From positions 62,001-126,000 of the forward strand of contig JADDOH010004038.1 of NCBI GenBank assembly GCA_016648135.1: a stretch of DNA of 64,000 nucleotides, given 5' to 3'. Positions 11,333 through 21,521 of this stretch are shown piece after piece. Numbering within the stretch: the stretch's first letter is position 1; each line of letters begins with the position of its first letter. Position numbers and translations under genes: made by a program. The notes beneath the pieces were generated by a model. It was given only the letters and a program-made list of their open reading frames with translations. It was not told the origin of the DNA and searched no databases. The DNA is from Agrypnia vestita. Its lineage: Eukaryota > Arthropoda > Insecta > Trichoptera > Phryganeidae.

Positions 11333-11592
11333 TATCTTTAAATAAAATAACTTTTTGTTTAACACCACTTTATTGAGTATAAACCAACTAGTTTCGACTC
11401 ACAACTTCTCTTCATCGGGGACTCACGACTTCATCAGGGTTCAGATATTAACTAAATAAAAACAGAATTACGAACAATTAAGAAAGCATTAAGGGAAGAA
11501 AGAGACAGAACGTCAACTGTGGTGGGGGTTGGGTGAAAGAGAGTGGGTATGGGTGGGTGTTGTTAAACAAAAAGTTATTTTATTTAAAGATA
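11333..11592 (-). mobile_element. TIR element with hammerhead-like core
   Basis: Perfect 29-bp termini (tatctttaaataaaataact... and its inverse ending at 11,592) extend imperfectly to about 36 bp. The left part holds a hammerhead-like core on the minus strand (11,382-11,441). The interior right half is purine-rich (gaaagagacag, gggtatgggtggg). A short conserved ATG frame begins three bases after the right end. Confidence 0.6.
11382..11441 (-). ncRNA. Hammerhead-like motif with damaged stem II
   Basis: Minus strand: stem I AACC (11,441-11,438) with GGTT (11,385-11,382), CTGATGA 11,437-11,431, GAAA 11,395-11,392. A palindromic stem III ACTAGT (11,392-11,387) is followed by T at 11,386 as the base before the cleavage. 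Between core and GAAA lie two tandem copies of gactcac(a/g)acttc, so stem II no longer pairs properly. Confidence 0.5.
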
Positions 11593-11594
11593 TT

Positions 11595-11702
11595 ATGTCT
11601 CACCACAATGTGTTTGCTTCGTGTGAAAATTTAATTAATTTATATTTACAACTTTTGCAATTTTACATGAGACCTTTGGAAAGCAGTCGTGAATCTACAT
11701 GA
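11595..11702 (+). CDS. Short conserved frame after the hammerhead element
   Basis: Thirty-five codons opening M-S-H-H-N-V-F-A-S-C-E-N, then a hydrophobic stretch and a stop. It starts just beyond the terminal repeat, as at 5,391, 45,671 and 61,084, and shares M-S-x-(H/Q), an alanine at position 8 and a following glutamate. No known domain. Probably the truncated start of a retroelement ORF. Confidence 0.4.
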   Translation: MSHHNVFASCENLINLYLQLLQFYMRPLESSREST

Positions 11703-12138
11703 TCTAATTAGTGTGATGTGTTGATTGAGGGGAACATGGAGAGTTTAAAGGATTCACATATAATTATTATTAAAACCCAAGATAGGAAGCAGAAATTTCA
11801 TCGTGCGTTTTTATGTTTATATGCGATGGTGCAATATGGCTTTTCAACTCTAGTAATGGCGTACAAACTATTTTAAATGAAAATAGGTAGGCACTTATGT
11901 TTCACAAAGTAAATGATAAGTATTACCTATAGTTCACTAACTTACTTTTTTCAAATAATTACATTGTGACAATTATATACATATACGTAATTATAAATGT
12001 TTTAATTTTACGGCTAGACATAAATATTAATTTAGATAAATATATAACTTTATATTATATCAACTGTGATTACTTAACTAATTAATTGAATTTGAAATAA
12101 AAAATTTAAAAAATATATTTATTATTTTATGTATCATT

Positions 12139-12150
12139 CATTTAGCTTCA
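12139..12150. repeat. 12-bp target-site duplication, left
   Basis: catttagcttca, repeated exactly at 12,794-12,805, brackets the element 12,151-12,793. Confidence 0.8.
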
Positions 12151-12793
12151 TTTTTATTTATGGTTTTTGTGTTTAATTTGTAGAACTCCATATTTATTTT
12201 TAGCGAAATTTAATATAAATTAAATTTTAATAAATATTATTATTAAGTTCTACGGGTTAAGTATTTTTATGTGTTACAGCTGTTTCGGCTTGTAAGGCCA
12301 TTATCAAACAGTGGATATAACACGTACAAACGACTTATTTATACAATTTTAAGTTACCCCTTCCCATTTAGAGTAATTAGATATTTGTGGTGAAGCCCTG
12401 CAGTAATGTACGTTTTTTCCCGGACACTTATCATTAAAGGTGCCTCGGTTAACGTTATGCTTATAAATAACACTTACAGAAAACAGCTTACAGAAAACGG
12501 GGAATTTTGATAATTAAGCATAACGTTAACCGAGGCACCTTTAATGATAAGTGCCCGGGAAAAAACGTACATTACTGCAGGGCTTCACCACAAATATCTA
12601 ATTACTCTAAATGGGAAGGGGTAACTTAAAATTGTATAAATAAGTCGTTTGTACGTGGTATATCCACTGTTTGATAATGGCCTTACAAGCCGAAACAGCT
12701 GTAACACATAAAAATACTTAACCCGTAGAACTTAATAATAATATTTATTAAAATTTAATTTATTTTAAATTTCGCTAAAAAAAAAAAAAAAAA
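12151..12793 (+). mobile_element. Retroposed foldback element with poly(A) tail and 12-bp duplication
   Basis: A head of about 47 bp (tggtttttgtgtttaatttg ...) leads into a giant inverted repeat. The left arm (12,198-12,462) and right arm (12,516-12,782) are nearly identical over about 265 bp around a 53-bp spacer. A run of A (12,777-12,793) ends the element, and a 12-bp direct repeat flanks it. Poly(A) plus a variable-length duplication indicates target-primed reverse transcription. Each arm contains a degenerate hammerhead. The head and 3' end recur in the short copy at 47,906-47,995. Confidence 0.75.
12668..12706 (+). ncRNA. Degenerate hammerhead-like motif
   Basis: Stem I TGT (12,668-12,670) with ACA (12,704-12,706), core TTGATAA (two changes from CTGANGA), stem II GGC/GCC (12,679-12,681 with 12,689-12,691), GAAA 12,692-12,695. 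An 8-bp palindromic stem III ACAGCTGT (12,695-12,702) is followed by A. Core changes make activity unlikely. The mirror copy lies in the left arm near 12,274-12,310 on the minus strand. Confidence 0.5.
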
Positions 12794-12805
12794 CATTTAG
12801 CTTCA
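12794..12805. repeat. 12-bp target-site duplication, right
   Basis: Exact repeat of 12,139-12,150, directly after the A run. Confidence 0.8.
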
Positions 12806-13796
12806 AATGATATTTGCAATAATCCAAATATCGTTCTCTCTGTTCTTTTTAGAGAGATTACCATTACAAATTAGTTTGAAGTAAATATTTACATAATAAA
12901 TAAAATTAATTCTAATAAATAAAGTAAATAATGTTCAGTATCAGAAAATTTAATATCTACTTCAATTATTGTCGTAAAAAACTCAAATAAATTAACGAGG
13001 TTCAGTAATAGCATAAACAAAAAATGTACTTAAAATAAACTACTTAATATCTACTTCTGTTTTTGCATTCTTGTTTTAGCTCTATTAGCCTCAATTATGA
13101 ATTGAAGTCAAATTTTCATTTCATTGTGATTTGAACTTTTTTCATAGTGTTAATGTGTTTAGCACTCCTTTCTGTGTATTTAGACCGAGTTCACTTTAAG
13201 TATTTCATGTTTGTTAATGATATTGGACACGTTTTTCAAATAAATGAAAGTGCTAAGTGTTGGTATTTGCACTAAGTGTACGTATGTGAGTACTTGTTTT
13301 TCTATAATGAATACAAAAGAACATAATAAACACATCGTTATTCTGGTAAAAACATATGCTTTGTAAAGTAATGACTCATGATACTTTTTTCGTATTGTAT
13401 AATTTTGGGAAAATTCTGTTCTCTAAAATATACTCGTCATTAACGACGAAAATTATTAGAGAATTAATATTTTATTGAACCAACTTTATTTTAAAAATCG
13501 GCGAAAAGATAAGAGTAAAATAATTTATTTTACTCGTTGCGACAACCATGTTATTATATCATGTTATTAAATTGACAGTAGATCTTGTAGGCGCTTGCAG
13601 TCAGTACACCGAGTTGTACGTGGACAATATTATTCGAAGAAAAAAACCGAATTAATATTTATCTGGCAGAATTTAATGGTTTATTATAAACTGAATAAAA
13701 TTATAATAATTTAATTGTAAAAAAAATACATATTTTATTCCGATTTATTTCGTAGAATTTCTAGTTAGCTAAAATCTTATTTTTAAGTACTGACTG
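12806..13796. other. AT-rich intergenic, nothing recognised
   Basis: No open frame, repeat pair or RNA structure supported. Confidence 0.3.
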
Positions 13797-13860
13797 CATA
13801 CCACTGAGATATTCTGGTTTGCGTCTTCTGGGGTATTATGCCATGTTACTACGACCTTTC

Positions 13861-13903
13861 TGGCCGACGTTTCGGGTCCCATTGCAGGGTCCATCATCAG
13901 GGC
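13861..13903 (-). ncRNA. Hammerhead-like motif, left arm
   Basis: CTGATGA 13,900-13,894, a C/G-rich stem II with loop tgcaat, GAAAC 13,873-13,869. The palindromic stem III ACGT is followed by C, giving a GTC cleavage triplet at 13,868-13,866. Stem I GGC (13,865-13,863) pairs with GCC (13,903-13,901). Stem II is imperfect because one side reads ggacccgaaa where ggatcc would pair better. Confidence 0.55.
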
Positions 13904-13935
13904 TGATGTGTTATTGTGAGTGTTGGTGTTGTGTT

Positions 13936-13976
13936 GTCTGATGATGGACCCTGCAATGGGATCCGAAACGTTGGAG
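13936..13976 (+). ncRNA. Hammerhead-like motif, right arm (weaker)
   Basis: CTGATGA 13,938-13,944, an extra T, stem II GGA-CCC paired with GGG-(A)-TCC (13,946-13,951 with 13,958-13,964), GAAA 13,965-13,968, palindromic ACGT 13,968-13,971. Stem I pairs poorly, so this arm has probably lost activity. Confidence 0.45.
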
Positions 13977-14037
13977 AAAGGTCGTAATAACACGGCTTAA
14001 TACCTCAGAAGACACAAACCAGAAGATTCCGAGTGGC

Positions 14038-15830
14038 CGTGAAAATCTAAGAACATTCTTTCACTGAGATCTTGTTTGTATTACGATGCTATGTGAAACG
14101 GACACCTGTCAAATTTTTGTTTTACGTTTTTGTGTGGCATGGACGTATGGAAATTATTATAGTAATTATTCTAGAAATAATAATTCACTATATTTTATAA
14201 AATGATGATAATCTTAGCGCTAATTTTTTGATCATATAAAATAAAAGTTAAAACGGAAGATTGCAAATACCAAATCATATTCAATATAAAAGATCCCGGA
14301 GATCCATGAGATCATTATTTTTACGTGTTTGAAAATTCGTTTCTAAATATTTTAGGCGGTCGGTACTTAATAAAGTTTGTTTTTTTTACTTTGTTGGTAA
14401 GCTAAAACAGTCCTCAATTCACTTTATAGTACAGAAAAAATAGTTTAAATATGTTTTCTATAAGCTAAAGTATTCCCTATTTTAAGTTAATTTTAGAGTA
14501 GCGAAAAAAGTTAAAATATATTTTCGCGTAGAAATATTTTATGCAACAATTAATTCGATTGCATTCTGTTATTAATGCATTATGTTTGTAGGTAATTATA
14601 ATGTGTAATTATTGAAATAAATAAAGGTATAGGAATAAAATTAAGCATTTAAGAATGATAAATGACGTTCCCTTTTCAGTATGGTTTCTCAGTTCCAGCA
14701 TCGAGGGACCGAGGCTAAGCCGTGTTAAAGTTCTTGATGTTCGCTGTACAAAATAATAATACATGACCTAGAAAAATATGAATAGTATGAAAAAATATGA
14801 AAGTACTTTTACCGAAATGCGGGAACTCATCTGTATTCAATCTTAGTGCGTGGAAAGGTGTTTAAATGATATTTAGTATCTGTTACCTACCTATAAACCT
14901 TATTTAGCAATCAGATAATTATTATAAATGAGTATTCACGTGGGTAACCATTACGCACGTAGTATTAGGCGGAGAAATAATGCTATTATACACGTGTTTT
15001 TCTGATCTGACCTACCTGCTTTCATCTTTTTTGATATTCGTGACGTAAGCTTCTTTAAAATTATTAATTATTGATTATTCTGCCTTGCGTGTGTAATAAT
15101 TATTCTTTAGTGTCAGTTCAGTGTAACCACAAAGAATATGGTAAGGAAACCACATGGTATCAAAACAATTTTATTATTATATTAATCCATTAAAGAATTT
15201 ACAGGTGTTTGAATTTAGATTTATTGTTACCTATATCTTATTTTCTAAATATATTTAGATGTATTTTTCTTCAATTCTTAAATATTTGTATATTTATGGA
15301 GTTTTCTGTCAAATTGTATCAGCTCTGGAAATTTCAGCAACTGTGAAAAACGAAAGTTCGTTGAAAAGCAAAACAGTTTTGAAATATTATGTTTTGTTTT
15401 TATTGGTCGCAATTTTGCCATTATTGACAAATTATCATTTTTTGGAGTTATGTGCTTTTGGTTACTCTATATACAAATTATTATTTGTTTTTTAGACTAA
15501 GTTTACATTTATTTTTTGGACATAACTTGTTTTAAAATGCTGTAAGGGAATTTTTTGCCTTCAAATAAGTACTCAAATACCTATTATTTTTACAATTTGT
15601 ACTTCACGTTGTATACTTGATGCAAGATTGAGGTGTAGTCTTTTAGTAGATGTAATTTATATGTTGATTATGTCACTATTTTTATATTTTCTCATTATCT
15701 ATTTAATTTTGAATGTATATCTGTCTGTAACTCGCTGGAATTAGACTGGAATCACAACAACAACAATGATGGCTAGTGACACGTCAATCAGCGCGCGGTT
15801 CAGGTTGCACGCAAGTTATTAATTATTGTT
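14038..15830. other. AT-rich intergenic, nothing recognised
   Basis: A 78-codon frame at 15,259-15,495 encodes a hydrophobic, low-complexity protein without known similarity. It has one possible membrane stretch near its C terminus. I do not regard it as a supported gene. Confidence 0.25.
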
Positions 15831-15898
15831 ATGTCCCGTGATTTTTCACGATACGACATGCAACGAATGAAAAAGCCGAAGTCTGTGCGAAGTCAACA
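15831..15898 (+). CDS. Possible first coding exon of a host gene
   Basis: From the ATG at 15,831 the frame reads M-S-R-D-F-S-R-Y-D-M-Q-R-M-K-K-P, basic and free of low complexity. It runs for 22 codons plus two bases to a GTAAGT splice-donor consensus at 15,899-15,904. The 100 bases before it are less AT-rich than the surroundings (gcgcgcggttcaggttgcacg), as expected for a promoter or 5' UTR. I found no matching downstream exon. A candidate acceptor at about 16,226 leads into a stop within four codons. Weak evidence. Confidence 0.25.
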
Positions 15899-16611
15899 GT
15901 AAGTACAGTTGAGTTTTCATCAAATGTTTGTATTTCACTTCACTTTCACTTTTGTATTATCATTTTTTATTAACGAAATTTCTTTAGGAAATAGTTCGAA
16001 TGAAATTTTAGAACGGCAATATTAAAAGCCTACAAATATTTTTTCAGTTTAAAAATTTGTTTCACATTGTTATATTTTAAGATGAAAGCCCCAAATGGTG
16101 GTTGCTCTCCAACAGCGAAAGCTGTTCATAATTGATTAGAAAGTTTCAAAGCGAACTTTTTCCCACGAGCTTCTAATGACGTTCGTAAAAGCACATTTCG
16201 CTGCTGCCGGTGGTACTTTTTTACAGATCTCCCAGATGACTCGGTCACAATTCACGCTGAATACATTATAGGAAGATAATCGCAAACGGCGTGTTCACTC
16301 GTGTACGCTTGTGTTTGATTTACATTGCCAGCAATTTGTTTTTTGTTGTGTATTACAGTAGCGACAGCAAACGGACAACGTGTTAATGGCCATTTATTAA
16401 CCGCTTTATAATATTGCCGATTCATTTTGTATGATTTTTTGTATTGGAAATTCAGCTTTTGTGTTATTAGCATGTTTTACGTTTTACTGAACGCTGTTTA
16501 TTGTAGAAATCTAAAAAAATACTATTTTTTATTTTTCAGAATATTTTATTGTTTAAATTTTTTCAAGAACACAATACTGGATTTTATCCCCAGGTGGACA
16601 TCATTAATCAC

Positions 16612-17060
16612 GATATATTATAGATGTGTCGTAGAGACGAAGCTACTTTTTGTATGGAAAAGTAAGTACGGAAGTCTTTATTGGGTGTCCATAGAGCTTA
16701 GGACCTATCGTATGGCTGGCTTAAGTGATATTGCTTTAAAATCTCCACTCAAAAATCTAAATATCTCATTACCAACGACGACATCTGTACTGATTTATGG
16801 GAATGGCAAAATTTATTACAAGGTATGCATATTAAACATATGTATATACGACTTTCAAAATTTTGATAGACGTGGTAGTCTATCATAAGTGGATTGGTGA
16901 ACGTTACTTTGTGTAGTGTTCACTTGAGCCAGCCACATGGTAGGTCGTGAGCCCTATTAACATACAGAAAAGACTTCCTTACCTCCTTTTCCATACAACA
17001 AGTACCTTACCTCCTTCTTCCTTATCTCCTTTTCCACACAAAAGGCATTTATCATATATC
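16612..17060. mobile_element. Long-TIR element, parent form of the 43.7/58.4-kb repeat
   Basis: The left arm (about 16,612-16,735) contains gtagagacgaagc and cttacttttccatac in inverse. The right arm (about 16,890-17,060) contains ggtaggtcgtgagcccta and the same tail. The region between matches the bodies at 43,744-44,100 and 58,439-58,792. An apparent 153-codon frame across it is not conserved in those copies and is not a gene. Confidence 0.6.
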
Positions 17061-17900
17061 TTTATTCACATTATTATTATGAAATTCTAATTCATAAGTA
17101 TAGATGTACATGTTGAAGATTATATTGAACAAATTAAAAGCAGAGATTTGGCCTAAACGTGAGCTATAAATCAATGGCGGCCTCTCCAAGGAATATATAT
17201 TACTGTCCCAATTTTTTTTTGTTTTGGGTGACATATTACATTACATTATATTAAACCTGGATGTAAGATGACGCCACGATAGTTAAAATAAATCTAACCG
17301 TTGACAGCATACATTTCTCTTTCTTAACGTAAGATACGTTCCTAAGTATGCTTTGAATATTTTCCAAACGTATATTGATACCAAATCTAACCTAACGCTT
17401 TATCTTGATAACAAACTGATACGTTGAACTGTAAATTTCCATGGAAATACAAATTATGTTAATCTAATCTGTTTGCTTTAAACTTACATTCGTGTTGTTC
17501 ATAAAAAAATATTTTAAATCAAAGTATTACGCAGTTTCGACATTTCAAAGATGTATGATTTTGTTTTGTCACTGCAACCAAATTCTGTAAAACCAAACTG
17601 CTATGACAATACCATTTCCATTGAAGCCATCATGGTACCCACAACAGGGACAGCTTTTGGTAGATCGATTTACGGAGAATGTACGCATCAATATGATATT
17701 TAAAACGTCAATCTAAATAATCATGCCACAGATATGAAGCCAGGTCTAGGTCTTTCTTTTTATTTTATTAATTTATTTTCAGATATTTTATAAACCGTAA
17801 CCTTCTAGAAAAAGCCAATGCCTGTATATAATAGAATCTATTATAAAATCTATTTAAATCATTGGAAGATTTGGCAGATACTTCGTGGTGCAACACTATA
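17061..17900. other. Intergenic, nothing recognised
   Basis: No supported feature. The phrase atgccacagatatgaagcc near 17,723 is not repeated in the window. Confidence 0.3.
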
Positions 17901-18327
17901 ATTTAAAAAATATGTTTTACTTTACTTTGTAATACACACACATAATGTGAGCTATTAAATTACAACTATAGATTCGAGAGAAGCATTCCCTCTCATCATC
18001 AGGTATAGATAATAACTAACTTAAATACAAAATTTATCAATCTAATTGGGTAGGTCAGGGGGGTCAGGGGGGCGCGCGGCAGGGAAGGGTATTTTTTTCG
18101 CCGAACAGCTCTAGGAGTGGTGAAGTGGACTGAAATGTGATATTATTTATTAATGTGTTTCCAGAATTTAAATTTTTTAGGATTTCAACGGTTTCAATTT
18201 TGTATTTAAGTTCGTTATTATCTATACCTGATGATGAGAGGGACTGCTCCTCTCGAAAACATAGTTGTAATTTAATAGCTCATATTGTGTGTGTATCACA
18301 AAGTAAAGTAAAACATATTTTTTAAAT
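17901..18327. mobile_element. Long-TIR element with hammerhead-like core in each arm
   Basis: Arms of about 110 bp begin atttaaaaaatatgttttac and end with its inverse, and include a matching cacacacataatgtgagc block. Each arm carries a ctgatgatgagaggg hammerhead core. The centre holds a G-rich tract (ggtcaggggggtcagggggg near 18,053-18,072). No coding capacity. Confidence 0.65.
18224..18266 (+). ncRNA. Hammerhead-like motif, right arm
   Basis: CTGATGA 18,228-18,234, an extra T, then a strong 6-bp stem II GAGAGG/CCTCTC (18,236-18,241 with 18,249-18,254) and GAAA 18,255-18,258. A T-A before G18264 is the likely cleavage site. Stem I keeps only two pairs. The left-arm copy (minus, 18,002-17,971) has GAAT in place of GAAA. 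Confidence 0.45.
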
Positions 18328-19189
18328 CTATTTAAATCTATTATATTTTAAAAGATAGACACAACGGTTTATACAACCCCTATTAGCGTTATATTAGTTA
18401 ACTCTATTTGGGAGTTTCGTGTTTTTTTAAAAGAATACTTTGAATTTTGGAACATTGATTACAATAAAATCAATCTCACTGGATATATTTCAGTTAACTT
18501 CGTTCAGTTAATTCGTTCAAACTCTTTTTTAAATTTTTTTTTTCACATATTTTTCTCCTTTTTTGAAGTTTTGCGTAATATGGATGGTGTTAATTTTAAA
18601 ATAATGATGATTCGTATGCAATTTTTATTTTCTTTCTAAACAAAACACATAGCGTACATACCATTTCCAGATAGATGCTTAGTTATAATACTGCGTTGGA
18701 ATTTCATATTTTTACCTGCAAAAAAAGAAATAATTTTAATTAGTATTTATAATATTGTCAACATTAATCTCAAGGATGTTCCATGGCTAAGTATATTCGA
18801 GTAAAACGGTGCTTGGACGATGGCAAATTGTGGGCGGAATACAAAAAAAATATCATGTCAAACGAATTAACAATTACTGTCTCGTATAAAAAGGGAAGAT
18901 AATCTTTATTTTTCTAATTAAGGCCTATTTTTCAAGATTTTTTGAAAAAAATCTACAAAAATATCACTGGGCAAGGCTCTTAAAATTATGTCGTAAAAAT
19001 TCGACAAAGGGTTCCATTGAAATGGACTGGATCATAAAACAATACAATTGCAAAGAACAACATAATTTATACGCTAAAACTATAATCGTACAAACGAAAA
19101 CACGATTTATACGCTAAAACTACACTCGTACAAAAAAACGATGCAAACGATAACGATGTTGTCAAATGTACCCACCAAAAATTTAGACG
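18328..19189. other. AT-rich intergenic, nothing recognised
   Basis: The block tttatacgctaaaactac(a)ctcgtacaaa recurs locally at 19,068 and 19,109. No gene. Confidence 0.3.
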
Positions 19190-19331
19190 CTTGTGGTCTA
19201 TTGGTTCAAACTCAGTTCAGAAAACTAGCAAGTTAATCCTATATTCATACACATGCGTTAAGCTTAGTTTAGAAATTGTTATAATTTTGATGTGACACGT
19301 TTTCAGTATGCGCATCTCTATTTTAAAAAAA
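19190..19331 (+). mobile_element. tRNA-headed SINE, copy 3
   Basis: A partial head (cttgtggtctattggttc) is followed by the shared body: gcaagttaatcctat, cgttaagcttagttt, gatgtgacacg, catctctatttt and a terminal A run. It aligns end to end with the minus-strand copy at 814-991, with an internal deletion in the tRNA-like part. Confidence 0.6.
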
Positions 19332-19408
19332 CACCAAATCCTGATGATTGAGGGTGAGTTAATATCCGTATTAAATTTATAGTATAAAAAATTATTACAG
19401 AAACGTTA

Positions 19409-19725
19409 AAAAACTAATCCATAAAAACCAAGTTTTTATTATATTCCCTTTCCTTATTTACTAGTGGAAACAGGTTTGGCGCTTAACCTACGAGGGAGCG
19501 AGGCTACGAAAGCGAGTAATAAAAAATTTCGAAAAATCCAAAATTATGCTATAATTTTTATTTTTTTTAAACGAAAATTTGTTAGATCATTTTTATCGTC
19601 GCCACGAGTTTGTCTGCAAAGTTTTAGCTCGATTGAATCACGAGAAAAGGGTTTGAAATAGATCCAAAGTTTTTTCGACAGACAAGCAAGCAAGCAGATG
19701 CTACAAGTTAAAAGAAAGGGAGTAA
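19409..19725 (+). mobile_element. 'tccctttc' family element, copy 1
   Basis: It begins with cataaaaaccaagtttttat and attccctttcc and ends in agaaagggagtaaaa, an inverted TIR-like pair. The interior contains gtcgccacgagt and tagctcgattgaatcacg. It is related to 34,895-35,445, 52,338-52,637 and 52,660-52,960. Non-coding. Confidence 0.6.
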
Positions 19726-19742
19726 AATTAGTAGGTAAGGGT

Positions 19743-20140
19743 AACTAACTAACTAACTAACTAACCATCACGCCGTTTCCCCGCAGGGGTAGGCAGAGAG
19801 GATTGAACGCCACACTCTTCTATCCTGGCACACCACTTTTGCTTCGGCCACATTCATACATCTTCTCATACAAGTTCTACGGTTGTTGCGGCTTTTAACG
19901 GGGCCATCCTCAAAAACTTGTTGTATCTGATCGTGCCAGGTCTTTCGCGGACGCCCTCTATTTCTGTTGCCTTCAACACTCGCCTCATATATTTTCTTAA
20001 CCATCCTTTCCTCGTTCATACGTTCCACATGACCAAACCATCTCAGCACTCCTTTCTTTATTGTATCTACCACACTACAGCCAGCATTGCATTCACGTCT
20101 AATTTGTTCATTTCGGTAAGGGTGCAATCTAAAATTTACT
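19743..20140 (-). pseudogene. RTE-like non-LTR retrotransposon, 5'-truncated 3' end
   Basis: The minus-strand frame 20,127-19,768 (119 residues) has the C-terminal signature K-K-G-V-L-R-W-F-G-H-V-E-R-M, then R-N-R-G-R-P-R-K-T-W and a cysteine-containing end, followed by a stop and a (ttag)n tail (19,743-19,766). The copy at 36,846-37,157 is very similar. The endonuclease and most of the reverse transcriptase are missing, as usual for 5'-truncated insertions. Confidence 0.75.
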
Positions 20141-20224
20141 CACGGGAGTACCTAGGAACGTCAATAATTAATCTGGTCAGCGTATTTGAATTTTATGCAC
20201 CTTTTGCGATTTTCGCCGAGCATA

Positions 20225-20530
20225 AATAAGAATTAAGGGTCGTCCGCGGAGTTAATCGTCGCGAGCTTCCACGGGAATTGCCGATGATTGCCGACGATTA
20301 TCGAGCCCCCCGGCCCAGTTGTGTTTGAACGGTTTCATTGACCGGTAGCAGCAGATTGCTATCGGAGGACCGTTCACGACACACTTCCGCCTCCGGGAGG
20401 TTAAGTAAAATGGCAACATTCGGCCCGCGGTTGTACCCGGGTACCCGCGCTCGCTCAGCGGTCAATTGGTAATGGGTACTTCGATTCCGAGTGGCGTAAT
20501 ACATTGATGTTCGAGCTCTTGAAATGGAAA
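20225..20530. other. GC-rich island, function unknown
   Basis: Clearly more GC-rich than its surroundings (gtccgcggag, ccccccggcccag, cattcggcccgcgg). A minus-strand 68-codon frame (20,504-20,298) is open but resembles no family. It could be a conserved regulatory sequence, a promoter or an unrecognised repeat. Confidence 0.35.
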
Positions 20531-20915
20531 ATTTAACGAACCGGAACTGTCGATAATGGAGGAAATTTCATCAATAATATATGCTGCGTATCAGGATTGC
20601 GAGATGAACGAATGTTTATATCTTTTGGACACTTTGTGCTGGAGAAACGCTTTACATAATGTGCTGAAAAATAATTATTTCACGCGTTGGTCGTGTAGCT
20701 AGTATAGAGGAAGACGATCTAGAAAAATGGTGGAATGTACACAGACAAAACAAACAAACAAATCCATGTAGGACTTATGACAACACATTGTGCATGGTGT
20801 ACACATTTGAAACAAGTGTAAAACAAACGTCAAGTATTTTAATGATTATTAAATAGTATTAACATTGTTACCTCTAAGGAATTTAATAATATTTTAATAT
20901 TTTTTTCACTAGGTA

Positions 20916-21058
20916 CAGTTGTCAGCAAACTTCTTGAAATTTTTTGGCGTAGTGAAGGAATGCGCAGAAGACAAAATTTGGGTCTTTTTGGTGGAATGGT
21001 ACATGCGTTAACTTCCCCCCACTACGCCGTAAAATTTCAAGATGTTTGCCGGCTATTG
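20916..21058. mobile_element. TA-flanked MITE, copy 2
   Basis: A 143-bp sister of 7,658-7,808, with TA at 20,914-20,915 and 21,059-21,060. It shares the interior (aatttgggtctttttggtgg) and the pairing arms. Confidence 0.75.
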
Positions 21059-21062
21059 TACT

Positions 21063-21164
21063 TAAGTTTCGAGAGAAATAATTTCTTATCGATATTATCA
21101 TCTAAGTTCGATATACCTACCTACTTTAATTGTCAACGAGAGATTATGTTTCTCTCGAAACTAA
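21063..21164. repeat. Small inverted repeat, gtttcgagagaaa ends
   Basis: agtttcgagagaaa (21,065-21,078) is the exact inverse of tttctctcgaaact (21,149-21,162). The right arm preceded by gagagattatg forms a stem followed by GAAA, like stem II of a hammerhead, but CTGATGA is absent. Confidence 0.5.
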
Positions 21165-21263
21165 GTGGTGAAATATTAAATGATTATTAAATTAAAATAT
21201 TATAAATTAAATTAAATTAAAAAATATATTAAAATATTTTTAAATCACGTAGAGATAACAAGG

Positions 21264-21521
21264 TTAGTATTATTTAACGATCATCGTAAATAACTTCTAC
21301 ATTGTAAACGCCAAATCCATCTATAATATAGTCGAGTGCTTTGTTGTATCAATTTGCCTAGTGTGAAGCGGTCATGTAACTTTGTTTACATGACTGCTTA
21401 GTATTATTTAACGATCATCGTAAATAACATCTACATTGTAAACGCCAAATCCATCTATAATATAGTCGAGTGCTTTATTGTATCAATTTGCCTAGCGTGA
21501 GGCGGTCATATAACTTTGTTT
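21264..21521. repeat. Tandem duplication, two 134-bp units
   Basis: Units at 21,264-21,397 and 21,398-21,521 (the second slightly short) differ at only a few positions. The first ends in a hairpin, gtcatgtaa / tttacatgac. A recent local duplication. Confidence 0.85.

Larger units (their letters stand above)
13797..14037. mobile_element. Foldback element with two opposed hammerhead-like motifs
   Basis: Arms of about 100 bp (13,797-13,900 and 13,938-14,037) share tctggtttg(c/t)gtcttct, the acgacctttct block and the gggtccatcatcag apex, around a 37-bp spacer. Each arm carries a hammerhead core pointing inward to outward. No coding capacity. The inverted paired ends fit a Penelope-like end or a MITE-like derivative. 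Confidence 0.65.

Noticed and set aside
16427..16888. 153-codon plus-strand frame
   Set aside because: It spans the left arm of a TIR element, and the frame is not kept in the related copies at 43.7 and 58.4 kb.
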